DNA of 64,000 nucleotides, from assembly GCA_965263285.1 (NCBI GenBank), contig CBDHHD010000016.1, positions 186,001 through 250,000 of the forward strand, in the 5' to 3' direction. The first letter of the stretch is position 1. Each line of letters begins with the position of its first letter. This stretch comes from JASGCP01 sp965263285 (lineage in GTDB: Bacteria > Bacteroidota > Bacteroidia > Chitinophagales > Chitinophagaceae). Below are positions 54,569 to 64,000 of this stretch, one piece after another. The position numbers were made by a program, and so were the translations under genes. The notes below the pieces were generated by a model. That model saw nothing but the letters and a program-made list of their open reading frames with translations, had not been told where the DNA came from and searched no databases.

Positions 54569-57500
54569 ATGGGTATATCATTTGGAAAAACCTGGTGGGG
54601 TAAAAAATGGTTGCAGTCGTTAAATAATATTGATTATCAAAATAGATTAGGGAGAGGAGCAAGCTATGCTAACAAAGGAGCTGTATTGCAGATACAAATA
54701 AACAAAAATAAAATCAATGCAAAGGTACAGGGAAGTCAACCTAAGCCATATACGATAGGCATTGTTTTGCCTCCTTTTTTTGATCCACAAGTAGGTGAAT
54801 TTATAAAGGCATTAGCTCAAAAGCCTGTTATTATTTCTAAGTTATTAAATAGAGATTTAGATCCAAGTGTGCTAGATATAGCGGAGAAAATTGGATTAAA
54901 GGTATTTCCTACGCAATGGACAGATTTTAAGATGCAGTGCTCATGTCCTGATTGGGCTGTTCCTTGCAAACATATTGCTTCTGTGATTTATAAGATGAGC
55001 TCTGAAATAGATAATGACCCTTTTTTAGTATTTCATTTGCATGAGGTAGATATCACAGCAGAATTAAATAAGCGAGGAATCGTTGTAAATACACAACATT
55101 TTGAGATACCCGAGTTAACGCATGTGTATGTTGATCTGAAAAAAAAGCCCAAGAAAGAATCGAATGAAATTATATATAAGAAAATAGTATTTTCTAAACT
55201 TTCTCCTCTCTATGAGTCGTTAGTTGCTTTATTAACAGATTCTCCTGCTTTTTACACAGCGAGAGAAAATTTTAAAGAGAAATATCTTTCTAGAATAGAA
55301 AAAATGGCAAAGAATACCCAAAAGGTACTCTATGGCAAGAGAGTTATGGATACACTTTTTGAAATGGCACCTACACAATCATTAAAAAACATATCACATA
55401 AAGACCATTATAAGATTGTGGTTGATGAAAAGAACTATATACAAATAGTGAATCAAGATGAAGAAGTATCATTAGTAGACTTTATGCAACAGCTTTCTAA
55501 AATTGATACGAGCAAAATAGTAGATTATCATGATACTACTATTGCCTTGCACACCATTTTCTTTTTTTCTTTACATTTAATAGGAAATGGTGCCATTGTT
55601 CCACAAATAGTACAACTTTCTAATAGTGGAAAATCTTTTTTTATTCGATGGTTACCCGCACGTATTAGTAAAGTTGTACGAGAGTTGATGGATGAATTAG
55701 AACTCATGTTGCCTTCAGATATGTTTTTCTTAAAAGAAAAACATAAATTAAAAGAAATTAACAAACATGTATGTTTGAATTTAGTTTCATTATTTTTAAC
55801 CGAAATAGTAGCACTTTTTGACAACAAACAACAAAGTGACAAATTTTTTAATTTGTTTTTTAACAAACTTGTAGACCCATTTAAAAATCCTGGCGAAGAA
55901 GCACTACCCGGTGGCGTTATGGCATGGACACAAAAATATTTTATCACACAAGGGCGTTTTAAACCTCAACTCATGGTTGAAGAAGTAACAGAAGAGGAAT
56001 TTAAAATATTGATTAATATTGAAGATACTACACAATCATATGCTGTGCCTATTCCTTTAAAAAAAATCCTTAATGAAAAGACATACAATAAAATACGCTA
56101 TGAGGTACTTTCTACACTTACGCAATTGAGTTCTTTTATATATGGTTTAGATGTATATATTAATTCGCTTGGGGTAGATGATATAGTGATGGATAATAAG
56201 ATATTTACTACATTCCTGATAGAAATGATTCCTGTTATTCAGTTGTTGGATATTTCAATTCTTTTACCTAAATCCTTACAAGAGATACTGAGACCTAAGC
56301 CGAGTATGCGTATTAAAAGGAAAAATTCAAAGGAAAAATCTTTTTTACGCTTAGATGCTTTGTTGGAGTTTGATTGGCAGGTTGCATTAGGTGATACTAT
56401 TATAGACGCAAACGAGTTTAACAAACTATTAAAAAAATCAGATGGCTTAATTAAATATAAGACAAATTATGTTTATGTGAATGATAAAGATATGGAGAAG
56501 TTATATAAACATTTTTTAGCAGTAAAAGAATTTTCTCCTTTTGAAATTCTCCGTACAGCACTAAGTGGACAGTATGAAGGAAGTCCTATCTATCTCACGG
56601 AAGAAGTGCAAAAGATGATTGATGAATTAACGAAGGTAGAAGTTGTCCCTTTGCCAGAAGAATTAAAAGCAACGATGCGCCCTTATCAAGAAAGAGGATT
56701 TTCTTGGATGTATAGGAACGCGCAGGTAGGTTTTGGTAGTGTTATAGCAGATGATATGGGCTTGGGTAAAACACTACAAGTAATTGCTACACTTTTAAAG
56801 TTTAAAGAAAAAGGGTTTTTAAAAAAAGAAAAGATTTTAGTGATTGCCCCTACAGGATTGCTGATCAATTGGCAAAAAGAATTAGAAAAATTTGCTCCTT
56901 CACTTATATCAAAAATATATCATGGCGCTTCTCGCAAGGTAGAATCGGATGACACATTTGATATTTTAATTTCTTCCTATGGCATTATTCGTAGTGATGT
57001 GAAGAACATAAAAAAAATGAAATGGCATTCAGTTGTAATTGATGAAGCTCAAAATATAAAAAATATACATACAGAACAAACAAAAGCAGTTAAGTCAATC
57101 CCCGCTAAGAATTTTATTGCTATGAGTGGTACACCTGTAGAAAATAGGTTAAGTGAACTTTGGAGCATTATGGATTATGCTAATCGTGGCTTGTTGGGAC
57201 ATTTAAAAGAGTTTAATGATGATTATGGTACCCCTATTCAGCAGTTTAATGATATACAGCTTGCCAATAGGTTAAAAAAGATAACAGCTCCTTTTATGAT
57301 ACGGCGACTTAAATCGGATAAGTCTATCATATCTGATTTGCCCGATAAAATAGAAATGGATTGTTTTTCGGCACTTACAAAAGAACAAGTGAGCTTGTAT
57401 GAGAAAACACTCGAAGAAGCAATGGTAACCATTGATATGATAGATACAGCTAATAGCAAAGAATTGTTTATACGACAAGGATTGGTGTTGCAAATGATAT

Positions 57501-58102
57501 TGGCATTAAAACAAATATGTAATCATCCAACGCAATTTTTAAAGAACAAAATATTAGATTGGTCATTGAGCGGAAAAATGGAATTGCTTTTTGATAAATT
57601 AGACAGTATGGTAGAAAGTAGAGATAAAGTGTTGCTCTTTACTCAATTTACAGAAATGGGTCATTTGTTGAAACATTTTATTACAGAGCGATATCATGAT
57701 CAGCCTCTCTTTTATCATGGGGGCTGTACCCTTAAAGATCGTGAATCTATGGTGAATAAATTTCAAGTAGAAAAAACAGAAAAGATATTTATCCTTTCCT
57801 TACGAGCCGCAGGCACAGGATTAAATCTTACTCGTGCCAATCATGTGATACATTATGATCTTTGGTGGAACCCAGCTGTAGAAGCACAAGCAACAGATAG
57901 GGCATATCGCATTGGACAAAAAAATAATGTTATGGTTCATCGTTTTATTACTAAAAATACCTTTGAGGAGCGAATCAATGAAATGATTCAAAGTAAAAAG
58001 AATCTTGCCAATATGACTATTTCTACAGGAGAAAACTGGATAGGTAATCTTAGTAATAAAGAGTTACGCGAAGTATTTCAAATAACGGAGACAAAAAACT
58101 AA
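54569..58102 (+). CDS. SWIM-domain SNF2 family helicase
   Basis: 1177 residues from the ATG at 54569, which starts the typical MGISFGKTWWGKKWLQSL; the ATG at 54515 would add an odd 18-residue lead. A SWIM zinc finger (CSCPDWAVPCKHIASVIY, about 131-148) is followed by a long middle region, the SNF2 ATPase (Walker A DDMGLGKTLQ, DEAQ box, MSGTPVENRLSELWSIMDY) and the C-terminal helicase lobe (LSLRAAGTGLNLTRANHVIHYD, RAYRIGQ). Bacterial members are probable DNA translocases acting on protein-DNA complexes; the role is unknown. Single-gene unit. Confidence 0.93.
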   Translation: MGISFGKTWWGKKWLQSLNNIDYQNRLGRGASYANKGAVLQIQINKNKINAKVQGSQPKPYTIGIVLPPFFDPQVGEFIKALAQKPVIISKLLNRDLDPSVLDIAEKIGLKVFPTQWTDFKMQCSCPDWAVPCKHIASVIYKMSSEIDNDPFLVFHLHEVDITAELNKRGIVVNTQHFEIPELTHVYVDLKKKPKKESNEIIYKKIVFSKLSPLYESLVALLTDSPAFYTARENFKEKYLSRIEKMAKNTQKVLYGKRVMDTLFEMAPTQSLKNISHKDHYKIVVDEKNYIQIVNQDEEVSLVDFMQQLSKIDTSKIVDYHDTTIALHTIFFFSLHLIGNGAIVPQIVQLSNSGKSFFIRWLPARISKVVRELMDELELMLPSDMFFLKEKHKLKEINKHVCLNLVSLFLTEIVALFDNKQQSDKFFNLFFNKLVDPFKNPGEEALPGGVMAWTQKYFITQGRFKPQLMVEEVTEEEFKILINIEDTTQSYAVPIPLKKILNEKTYNKIRYEVLSTLTQLSSFIYGLDVYINSLGVDDIVMDNKIFTTFLIEMIPVIQLLDISILLPKSLQEILRPKPSMRIKRKNSKEKSFLRLDALLEFDWQVALGDTIIDANEFNKLLKKSDGLIKYKTNYVYVNDKDMEKLYKHFLAVKEFSPFEILRTALSGQYEGSPIYLTEEVQKMIDELTKVEVVPLPEELKATMRPYQERGFSWMYRNAQVGFGSVIADDMGLGKTLQVIATLLKFKEKGFLKKEKILVIAPTGLLINWQKELEKFAPSLISKIYHGASRKVESDDTFDILISSYGIIRSDVKNIKKMKWHSVVIDEAQNIKNIHTEQTKAVKSIPAKNFIAMSGTPVENRLSELWSIMDYANRGLLGHLKEFNDDYGTPIQQFNDIQLANRLKKITAPFMIRRLKSDKSIISDLPDKIEMDCFSALTKEQVSLYEKTLEEAMVTIDMIDTANSKELFIRQGLVLQMILALKQICNHPTQFLKNKILDWSLSGKMELLFDKLDSMVESRDKVLLFTQFTEMGHLLKHFITERYHDQPLFYHGGCTLKDRESMVNKFQVEKTEKIFILSLRAAGTGLNLTRANHVIHYDLWWNPAVEAQATDRAYRIGQKNNVMVHRFITKNTFEERINEMIQSKKNLANMTISTGENWIGNLSNKELREVFQITETKN

Positions 58103-58315
58103 TGGTGTTGTATTATTCTTAGATACGATAGAGGAGGTTCTTAAATAACCAAATGCAATGCTGTTTGTCATGTTTCACGAGGTTATATATCAAAGAATGA
58201 ATAATTTTTTCATCAACGACATGATGAAACATAACTTCCCATTACTATTTTCCCCAGCCCCTAAAAAAATAGCTCCTACCCCTTTACATTCTCTCTTAGT
58301 TTAGAGATTATGTAG
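58103..58315. other. Intergenic stretch before gyrA
   Basis: Contains the inverted repeat ATGTTTCA (58170) / TGAAACAT (58224) with a long loop, a possible weak terminator of the SNF2 gene. Nothing else seen. Confidence 0.35.
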
Positions 58316-58323
58316 TACTTTTG
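58316..58323 (+). promoter_or_regulatory. gyrA promoter -7 motif
   Basis: TACTTTTG matches TAnnTTTG, 33 bases before the ATG at 58357. It overlaps the in-frame TTG at 58321 and so excludes it as start. Confidence 0.6.
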
Positions 58324-58356
58324 CGTTTTATATTTTGTACTAAATTTTATTCATTC

Positions 58357-60924
58357 ATGTCAGACAACATACTCATACCAGACGCTACTAACGACAACGA
58401 TAGGATTATTCAAATCAACATTGAAGAACAAATGAAAACATCCTATATCGACTACTCTATGTCGGTTATTGTAGGTCGTGCATTACCTGATGTGCGAGAT
58501 GGACTCAAGCCTGTTCACAGAAGAATACTATATGCTATGAATGATATTGGCATGCTACATAATAAACCCTATAAAAAATCAGCAAGAATTGTCGGGGAAG
58601 TATTAGGTAAATACCATCCACATGGAGACTCCGCAGTATACGACTCATTGGTACGCATGGCACAGGATTGGAGCATGCGTTATACCCTCATTGATGGACA
58701 AGGTAATTTTGGTAACCAAGATGGAGACAGCCCCGCTGCTATGCGTTATACAGAAGCACGATTGAGAAACTTAGCCGAACATATATTAATTGATATTGAA
58801 AAAGAAACAGTCGATTTCCAACTCAACTTCGATGATTCTATAAAAGAACCTACTGTATTACCTGCCCGCATTCCACAGCTATTAGTCAATGGATCAAGTG
58901 GCATCGCTGTAGGCATGGCAACAAATATGCTCCCACATAATTTAAATGAAGTAATAGAAGGGTGCTTAGCATATATTGCCAATAAAGAAATTACCATTGA
59001 AGAAATCATGAAGTATATCAAAGCGCCCGACTTACCCACAGGCGGTATTATCTATGGTATGGAAGGCGTAAGACAAGGAATGCTAACAGGAAGAGGTCGC
59101 GTAGTGATAAGAGGTAAATATACCATAGAGACTAAAGGGAATAGAGAACAAATTGTGATTACAGAAGTCCCTTACCAAGTAAATAGAGACACCCTAACAG
59201 ATAAAATAGGTCAATTAGTAAATGAAAAGATAATTGAAGGCATTTCAAATGTAAATAACGAAAGCAACAAAAGAGAAGGCACCCGTATTGTAATAGAACT
59301 TAAAAAAGATGCAGTATCCTCTTTTATTGTAAACCAATTATTTAAATTAACAGAACTACAAACCAGCTTTGGTATTAATAACATAGCGTTAAGTAAAGGA
59401 AGACCTCGACTACTTAACATCAAAGATCTCATTGTAGAGTTTATTGACTTTAGAATGGAAATTGTTATTCGCAGGTCCGCTTTCGAGTTGCGAAAAGCAC
59501 AAGAAAGAGCTCATATATTAAATGGCTATTTAATAGCATTAGACCACCTCAATGAAGTAATTGAGCTTATTAAACAATCACAAACTCCTGACGAAGCCAA
59601 AACCAAACTAATGAATGCAGGATGGGGGCTCGATGACATACAATGTAAAGCCATACTTGAATTGAGATTGCAACGACTAACAGGAATGGAAATTGAAAAG
59701 ATAAAAGAAGAATTTAATGAGTTACAAAAACAAATTGCATACTTACAGATGCTATTATCGAATGAAGTAGAAAGATACAAAATAATTGGACAAGAACTTA
59801 TAGAAATAAGAGATAAATTTGGAGATGAACGAAAAAGCGAAATACAATATCTCGCAGAAGAGATAAGTATAGAAGATCTCATACCCGATGAAACAGTTGT
59901 AATTACCATTTCGCATCTTGGATATATTAAACGAACATCACTGAGTGAATATCGTCAACAAAAAAGAGGCGGTCGCGGGTCAATAGGAAGCAAAACAAGA
60001 GAAGAGGATTTTGTAAAACATCTCTTTATATCTTCTACACATCACACCATGCTTATATTTACACAAAAAGGGCGTTGTTATTGGCTCAAAGTGTATGAAA
60101 TTCCAGAAGGAGAAAAAGGAACTAAGGGAAGACCCGTGCAAAATATGATAGAATTACCCTCCGATGATTCAATTAAAACTGTAATTGATATAAAGAACTT
60201 TAAAGACGAAGAGTTTGTAAAACAACATTATATTGTTTTATGTACAAAAAAAGGTATCATTAAAAAAACAGACTTAATTGATTTAAGCCACCCTCGCTCT
60301 ACTGGCATTAATGTTATTAGCATTGCCGAAAACGACGAGCTCTTATCTGCACGACTCACCAATGGCAATTGCGAAATCATGATGGCTGTAAAGTCGGGAA
60401 ATGCTATTAGATTTCACGAAGAATTAGTTCGCTCTACTGGAAGAGGCGGTCAAGGAGTAATAGGAATTAGAATTCAACCAGAAGATGAAGTAATAGGAAT
60501 GATATGTGTAGATAAAGAAGACAAAAGCAGAACCGTTTTAGTTATAAGTGAAAAAGGATTTGGTAAACGAACCCCTTTAGATGACGAAAATGGAGATGCT
60601 ATCTATCGTATTACAAACAGAGGAGGACAAGGGGTTAAAACCATGAATATAACAGAAAAAACAGGCAACTTAATAGGCCTATTAGATGTACATGAAGAAG
60701 AAGATCTGATGATTACTTGCGAATCAGGAATGACACTAAGAACAAGTATTAAAGATATTAGATTAGTAGGACGGAGTGCGCAAGGCGTTATTGTAATACG
60801 ATTAGGAACAGATGATAAAATTGCAGCTATCTCAAATATTGAAGAAAGTTATACCATTAACAAAGAAGAAGAAATTAATACAAATAATGCTCCTGTAACC
60901 GATACTCCTCCAACAAATGAATAA
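58357..60924 (+). CDS. gyrA: DNA gyrase subunit A
   Basis: 855 residues from the ATG at 58357. The breakage-reunion domain has SYIDYSMSVIVGRALPDVRDGLKPVHRRIL, the quinolone-resistance region HPHGDSAVYDSLVRMAQDW with Ser92 and Asp96 (positions of E. coli Ser83 and Asp87, unchanged), and catalytic Tyr131 in AMRYTEARL. The C-terminal beta-pinwheel contains the GyrA-box variant QQKRGGRGSIG, which supports gyrase rather than topoisomerase IV. With GyrB it introduces negative supercoils. Confidence 0.97.
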   Translation: MSDNILIPDATNDNDRIIQINIEEQMKTSYIDYSMSVIVGRALPDVRDGLKPVHRRILYAMNDIGMLHNKPYKKSARIVGEVLGKYHPHGDSAVYDSLVRMAQDWSMRYTLIDGQGNFGNQDGDSPAAMRYTEARLRNLAEHILIDIEKETVDFQLNFDDSIKEPTVLPARIPQLLVNGSSGIAVGMATNMLPHNLNEVIEGCLAYIANKEITIEEIMKYIKAPDLPTGGIIYGMEGVRQGMLTGRGRVVIRGKYTIETKGNREQIVITEVPYQVNRDTLTDKIGQLVNEKIIEGISNVNNESNKREGTRIVIELKKDAVSSFIVNQLFKLTELQTSFGINNIALSKGRPRLLNIKDLIVEFIDFRMEIVIRRSAFELRKAQERAHILNGYLIALDHLNEVIELIKQSQTPDEAKTKLMNAGWGLDDIQCKAILELRLQRLTGMEIEKIKEEFNELQKQIAYLQMLLSNEVERYKIIGQELIEIRDKFGDERKSEIQYLAEEISIEDLIPDETVVITISHLGYIKRTSLSEYRQQKRGGRGSIGSKTREEDFVKHLFISSTHHTMLIFTQKGRCYWLKVYEIPEGEKGTKGRPVQNMIELPSDDSIKTVIDIKNFKDEEFVKQHYIVLCTKKGIIKKTDLIDLSHPRSTGINVISIAENDELLSARLTNGNCEIMMAVKSGNAIRFHEELVRSTGRGGQGVIGIRIQPEDEVIGMICVDKEDKSRTVLVISEKGFGKRTPLDDENGDAIYRITNRGGQGVKTMNITEKTGNLIGLLDVHEEEDLMITCESGMTLRTSIKDIRLVGRSAQGVIVIRLGTDDKIAAISNIEESYTINKEEEINTNNAPVTDTPPTNE

Positions 60925-60940
60925 GGATATATCCTTTTTT
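60923..60940 (+). terminator. Probable gyrA terminator
   Basis: AAGGA TATA TCCTT followed by TTTT, beginning at the gyrA stop codon. The stem is short. Confidence 0.5.
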
Positions 60941-61047
60941 AAACGAGATCAGTTTTAACGGATCTTCCTATGAAATTTAACGATAAAATCTGTGGAATGC
61001 CTTTGTAGCATTGACTTTACAGAAAAAAAGCATTATTTTTTTAATAT

Positions 61048-63233
61048 CTACAAAACCATGGTATGTAATTTTATTTTTAACTTATGTAAAATATTGGTCT
61101 GATCTTCATTGAAAACATCAGGTACTTTCTTTATTTGAATATCTTTGTTTTTATAAATTTGATATTGAATAGCATTGAGACTTTCTAATATACTAGCTTG
61201 TGTTAACCCAAGCGTTTTGCATTCGTCCCATATATATTTCATTATTATATAACCTAACATGCATACAAACACATGTCCCCTTGTTCTACTTTCTTTTCTA
61301 ACATACACTGGCTGTATTTCTTCAAAGCTTTGTTTAAAAGTTCTAAATGCTTGCTCTACCAAGGCTACATCTTTGTACTTTTGATGTATATATTCCTTAT
61401 CCCCATCTCTTTCACTTACATTCGTTAATAGGCATAACTAAATTTAGTGTGAGGAAAAATTTAGGTTACTAAAAGGCTACATCTTTTTTGAGGTGCTGGG
61501 GGGTATTTGTGTTTTTGTGATTACTCAGGTATAGGTTCATCATTTATTTTTTATATCCTTTTCTTTCTTTTGTCTTGATACAAAAGAAAGAAACAAAGAA
61601 AAAATCAAGCCTGCAGATAAAGAGCTACAAAACTACGGCTCGCTACGCTAGCGAGAATGAATGGGAGGCGATTAGGTATGAATCGTTATGATGAGCTTAT
61701 CCATAGTTATCTTTTATGTAAATACTTTATGCTCATCATAACGATTCATATATAAAAATTCCCGCCTCCACATTCTCGCTGGTCGCTTCGCTCACCTCGT
61801 TTTGTAACGCTCTTTATCTGAGGGCAGTCCTCATCAGACATTTCCTATTATTTCCATGTTTATATTTATTTAATAATCCATGCTTCCAGCACCTCAAAAA
61901 AAGATGTAGCTCATATAAAATTTTTTTGCAAATATCCATTTTCTTTTGTATTTTTGCATAGTCCCTCACACTAAATTTAGTTATGCCTTTTAATAACATA
62001 ACAACCATTTAATTTGCTTTTTTCTGCCCATTGCTCTTGATTTATCATGATACTAAAAACACGATCCTGCTGTTTTATTTCTATATATTCTGTAGCCTTA
62101 TATTTACTTATTTTATCTTGAATTTTCTTTGTCATAGTCCCTGTCTTTGCATAGGGATGTTCTAATAAATGTTTGTTTGCTTTTTCAACGAGTTCTCGTA
62201 TTTTATTTATCATACTATTCCTATTAGCTTGAACCTCTGCAGCACGATAAGGATTTCTTCTTAATAATAATCTCTCTTCTTTATAGATGACTTCAGTTAA
62301 GTCCTCATCAAATAAACCTATTTGTATTATGTTGTCTTTTAATAATGTCTCTATTTCGGGACTCGTAATAGAGGTTATATAATGCCAATTTAAATCTTTT
62401 ATCTCTTCAATCCCATTTTTCTTAAGCATCCCTTTATCTCCCACCATTACCACATTCTTAACACCAAAATTATCCTTCAATTTATTAAATTGGTCAGATA
62501 CTGTTTTGGTATCATTCGTGTTACCTTTAAACACTTGAACACTAACAGGATAGCCTGCATCGTCACAAAGTAATCCAACAACGATTTGCATCTTCCCTCT
62601 TTTTTTGTCTCTATTATAACCAAAGGTAGCCAACTCGTTTTTCTCTCCTTCAAAATACACAGAAGTAACATCATATAAATATAAGGTAGGTATATCCTTG
62701 CCTTTATGTCGAATATTAAATAGTCTTTGCTCTATCTTTTCTTGATTTTTGCTTAACCAATCTAAATTTTCATATAAATCATCCTCATTAAATTTATCAA
62801 GAGAAAGGAGACTGCTTGCATCATTTATTTTTACCCATTCTTTAGCCAAATATAATCTTGATCTTTGATTAAGCACTCTGCCAATTATTTGAAACAAGGC
62901 TAATGTAGATTGGCGGATATCTTTCCCTAAAGACGCTTCAATACCTAGCCTTTTAACAATTTCTAAAACACAAAAACTGCCCCCAACAGATTTCCCCTGA
63001 ATAATTTGCCCACTATTCTCAACAACACTATTAAGAATATGATCAATATGCTGCTCGGTGTCTTTATTCTTTTTTAAATAATCTTTTATAAGAGCAACAA
63101 TAGGATCAGGGCAATGTGTTAAATTAGCTACATATTTTTTACGAACCTTATTCCCTTCTCTATACGATTCTGTTAAATAGACAGTCTTATAAATTTTATT
63201 ACCCTTTTTGCGCCTTGATTCTTGTATATACAT
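61048..63233 (-). pseudogene. IS1634-family transposase, disrupted by a MITE
   Basis: The N-terminal part runs from MYIQESRRKKGNK (63233) through the DDE-type core (LYLYDVTSVYFEGE, GYNRDKKRGKMQIVVGLL, MVGDKGMLKKNG) to CYVIK at 61988, then enters the MITE and stops. The C-terminal part, 61430-61048, continues with TNVSERDGDKEYIHQKYKDV, ALVEQAFRTFKQSF and RTRGHVFVCMLGYIIMKY, the family's conserved end with the glutamate in VEQAFR. Restoring two lost T's in the left copy of the target duplication rejoins the reading frame as V-I-K-T-N-V. Not functional as it stands. Confidence 0.92.
61431..61987 (-). mobile_element. Type-1 composite palindromic element inside the transposase
   Basis: 557 bp, ends GGCATAACTAAATTTAGTGT and complement, the same build as 13081-13638 but reversed. 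The inner unit is at 61475-61911. Flanks are cg-ttaata on the left and ttttaata on the right, an 8-bp duplication TTTTAATA with two T's lost on the left. TATTTTTG near 61959 points outward. Confidence 0.92.
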
Positions 63234-63406
63234 AAAAATATCTACATTAAAAAAGCAAATATAGTTTATTTTATTGATTTTAAAAGTTAAATTATAGTTA
63301 AAGTCGCAGGTACATTTAATATATTTTTTAAACGATACATAACACAACTATTTGATAATAAAGCATTTGCGTATTTTTTTAACACATTTTAACAAAGGAA
63401 CATCCG

Positions 63407-63524
63407 TTGTATCGTTGCTTTTACCAATTCTACCCACCTCGGATCAGTAGGCAACTCTAAACCCAAAATAGATGATACCGATTTAGAGAAACGAGACATC
63501 ATTAACTATAAATCTATTTTTTAA
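63407..63524 (+). pseudogene. 3' fragment of an interrupted gene
   Basis: The frame entering from the IS end reads CIVAFTNSTHLGSVGNSKPK and continues IDDTDLEKRDIINYKSIF-stop. It has no start and is cut by the IS right end. The sequence looks like ordinary coding DNA, but I do not recognise the family. It is probably the tail of the gene into which the IS1634-family element inserted. Confidence 0.45.
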
Positions 63525-63544
63525 TAAGATGACCTACACCCTAT

Positions 63545-64000
63545 TTAAAGAGTAGGTTTTCTTGGTTGGAAAGAAATTCCTACACTATTTAAAAAAGTCT
63601 TTACCCTTACACTTGAATTAGCGGTATCAAAATTATTATTAGACAAATCGCCCCCAATTAAATTAGATAAAGACGCAATTGTATCGGGGATAGGTCCTGT
63701 AAAACCACAGTCATTTATATATAATGTTTTTAAATTTGTAAGATTACCTATAGAAATAGGCAAATTACCTATTAAATTTGGATTGCCATACAATGCCAAA
63801 TAATTAAGCTGTGTAAAATTACCTATCATAGGAGTAAGCACACCTGTTAAATTATTAGCACTTAAATCAATACCAATTAAGCTATTTGTATTAGGTGTAT
63901 TAAAGGCAATACCTTTCCAATAAGGTGCGCTGTAGTTAAACCAATTTGTTTTATTTACCCAATTATTACCTCCTGCAAGATTATATAAATTTATAACAGC
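63545..64000 (-). CDS. Leucine-rich-repeat protein, C-terminal part (runs off the window)
   Basis: The frame is open from 64000 to the stop at 63545 (about 151 residues seen). It begins INLYNLAGGNNWVNKTNWFN, the usual opening of Bacteroidota LRR surface proteins, followed by plant-type repeats (LIGIDLSANNLTG, LNYLALYGNPNLIGNLPISI, LKTLYINDCGFTGPIPDTI). The N-terminus and signal peptide lie outside. It ends SFQPRKPTL without a T9SS sorting domain, so it may be truncated or anchored through its N-terminus. Confidence 0.8.
   Translation of the reverse strand, partial: AVINLYNLAGGNNWVNKTNWFNYSAPYWKGIAFNTPNTNSLIGIDLSANNLTGVLTPMIGNFTQLNYLALYGNPNLIGNLPISIGNLTNLKTLYINDCGFTGPIPDTIASLSNLIGGDLSNNNFDTANSSVRVKTFLNSVGISFQPRKPTL

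Larger units (their letters stand above)
60959..63406 (-). mobile_element. IS1634-family insertion sequence, interrupted
   Basis: Terminal inverted repeats are CGGATCTTCCTATG at 60959 and CAAAGGAACATCCG ending at 63406 (compare CGGATGTTCCTTTG when reversed). It contains one transposase gene on the minus strand, split by a 557-bp nested MITE at 61431-61987. Without it the IS is about 1.9 kb. No clear target duplication at its own ends. Fragments of the same IS lie at 15912-16205 and 30083-30190. Confidence 0.88.

Overview
This 64 kb window is a low-GC (roughly one third G+C) chromosomal segment of a member of the Bacteroidota. The evidence is GldC, a type IX secretion (T9SS) C-terminal sorting domain, the Bacteroidota families DUF3810, DUF4271 and DUF5522, and promoters carrying the phylum's -7 motif TAnnTTTG upstream of about half of the transcription units. 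The genus cannot be fixed from sequence reading alone.

Layout. 0-8 kb: a Cys-rich double-glycine-leader peptide, a two-component system translationally coupled to a DUF3810 metalloprotease-like membrane protein, a periplasmic binding-like protein, then a second 8-Cys leader peptide and a lipoprotein lying between two inverted repeat copies. 8-24 kb: housekeeping genes, mostly on the minus strand (lepA, rarA, an unlisted 31-residue ribosomal protein bTHX, hup, accD, class I aldolase, enolase, SDR), then plus-strand aldo/keto reductase, clpS and a radical SAM enzyme. 24-31 kb: purine permease, a compact restriction-modification pair, mutS, a YqeY-like gene and gldC. 31-40 kb: an alpha-oxoamine synthase-like enzyme, a T9SS cargo protein, zapA, rny, mgtE and an HsdR-N-like nuclease fold. 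40-48 kb: a broken seven-bladed beta-propeller lipoprotein gene, a coiled-coil membrane protein, trmB, DUF5522, an alkyltransferase-like gene, DUF4271, hemD and a DUF255 protein. 48-61 kb: a family 2A encapsulin with its cysteine desulfurase cargo, an M1 peptidase, a SWIM/SNF2 helicase and gyrA. 61-64 kb: an IS1634-family element broken by a nested palindromic element, then the 3' part of a leucine-rich-repeat gene.

The most striking feature is a family of long palindromic MITE-like elements (about 430-560 bp, at least ten substantial copies plus many fragments) in almost every large intergenic gap. Inner elements end in GGCTACATC...GATGTAGCC. Some sit inside outer elements ending in GGCATAAC...GTTATGCC. 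Both kinds make 8-bp target duplications, seen directly at several copies. None carries a transposase. The outer ends carry outward-facing TAnnTTTG motifs, and one remnant appears to supply the promoter of enolase. No tRNA, rRNA or CRISPR array was seen.
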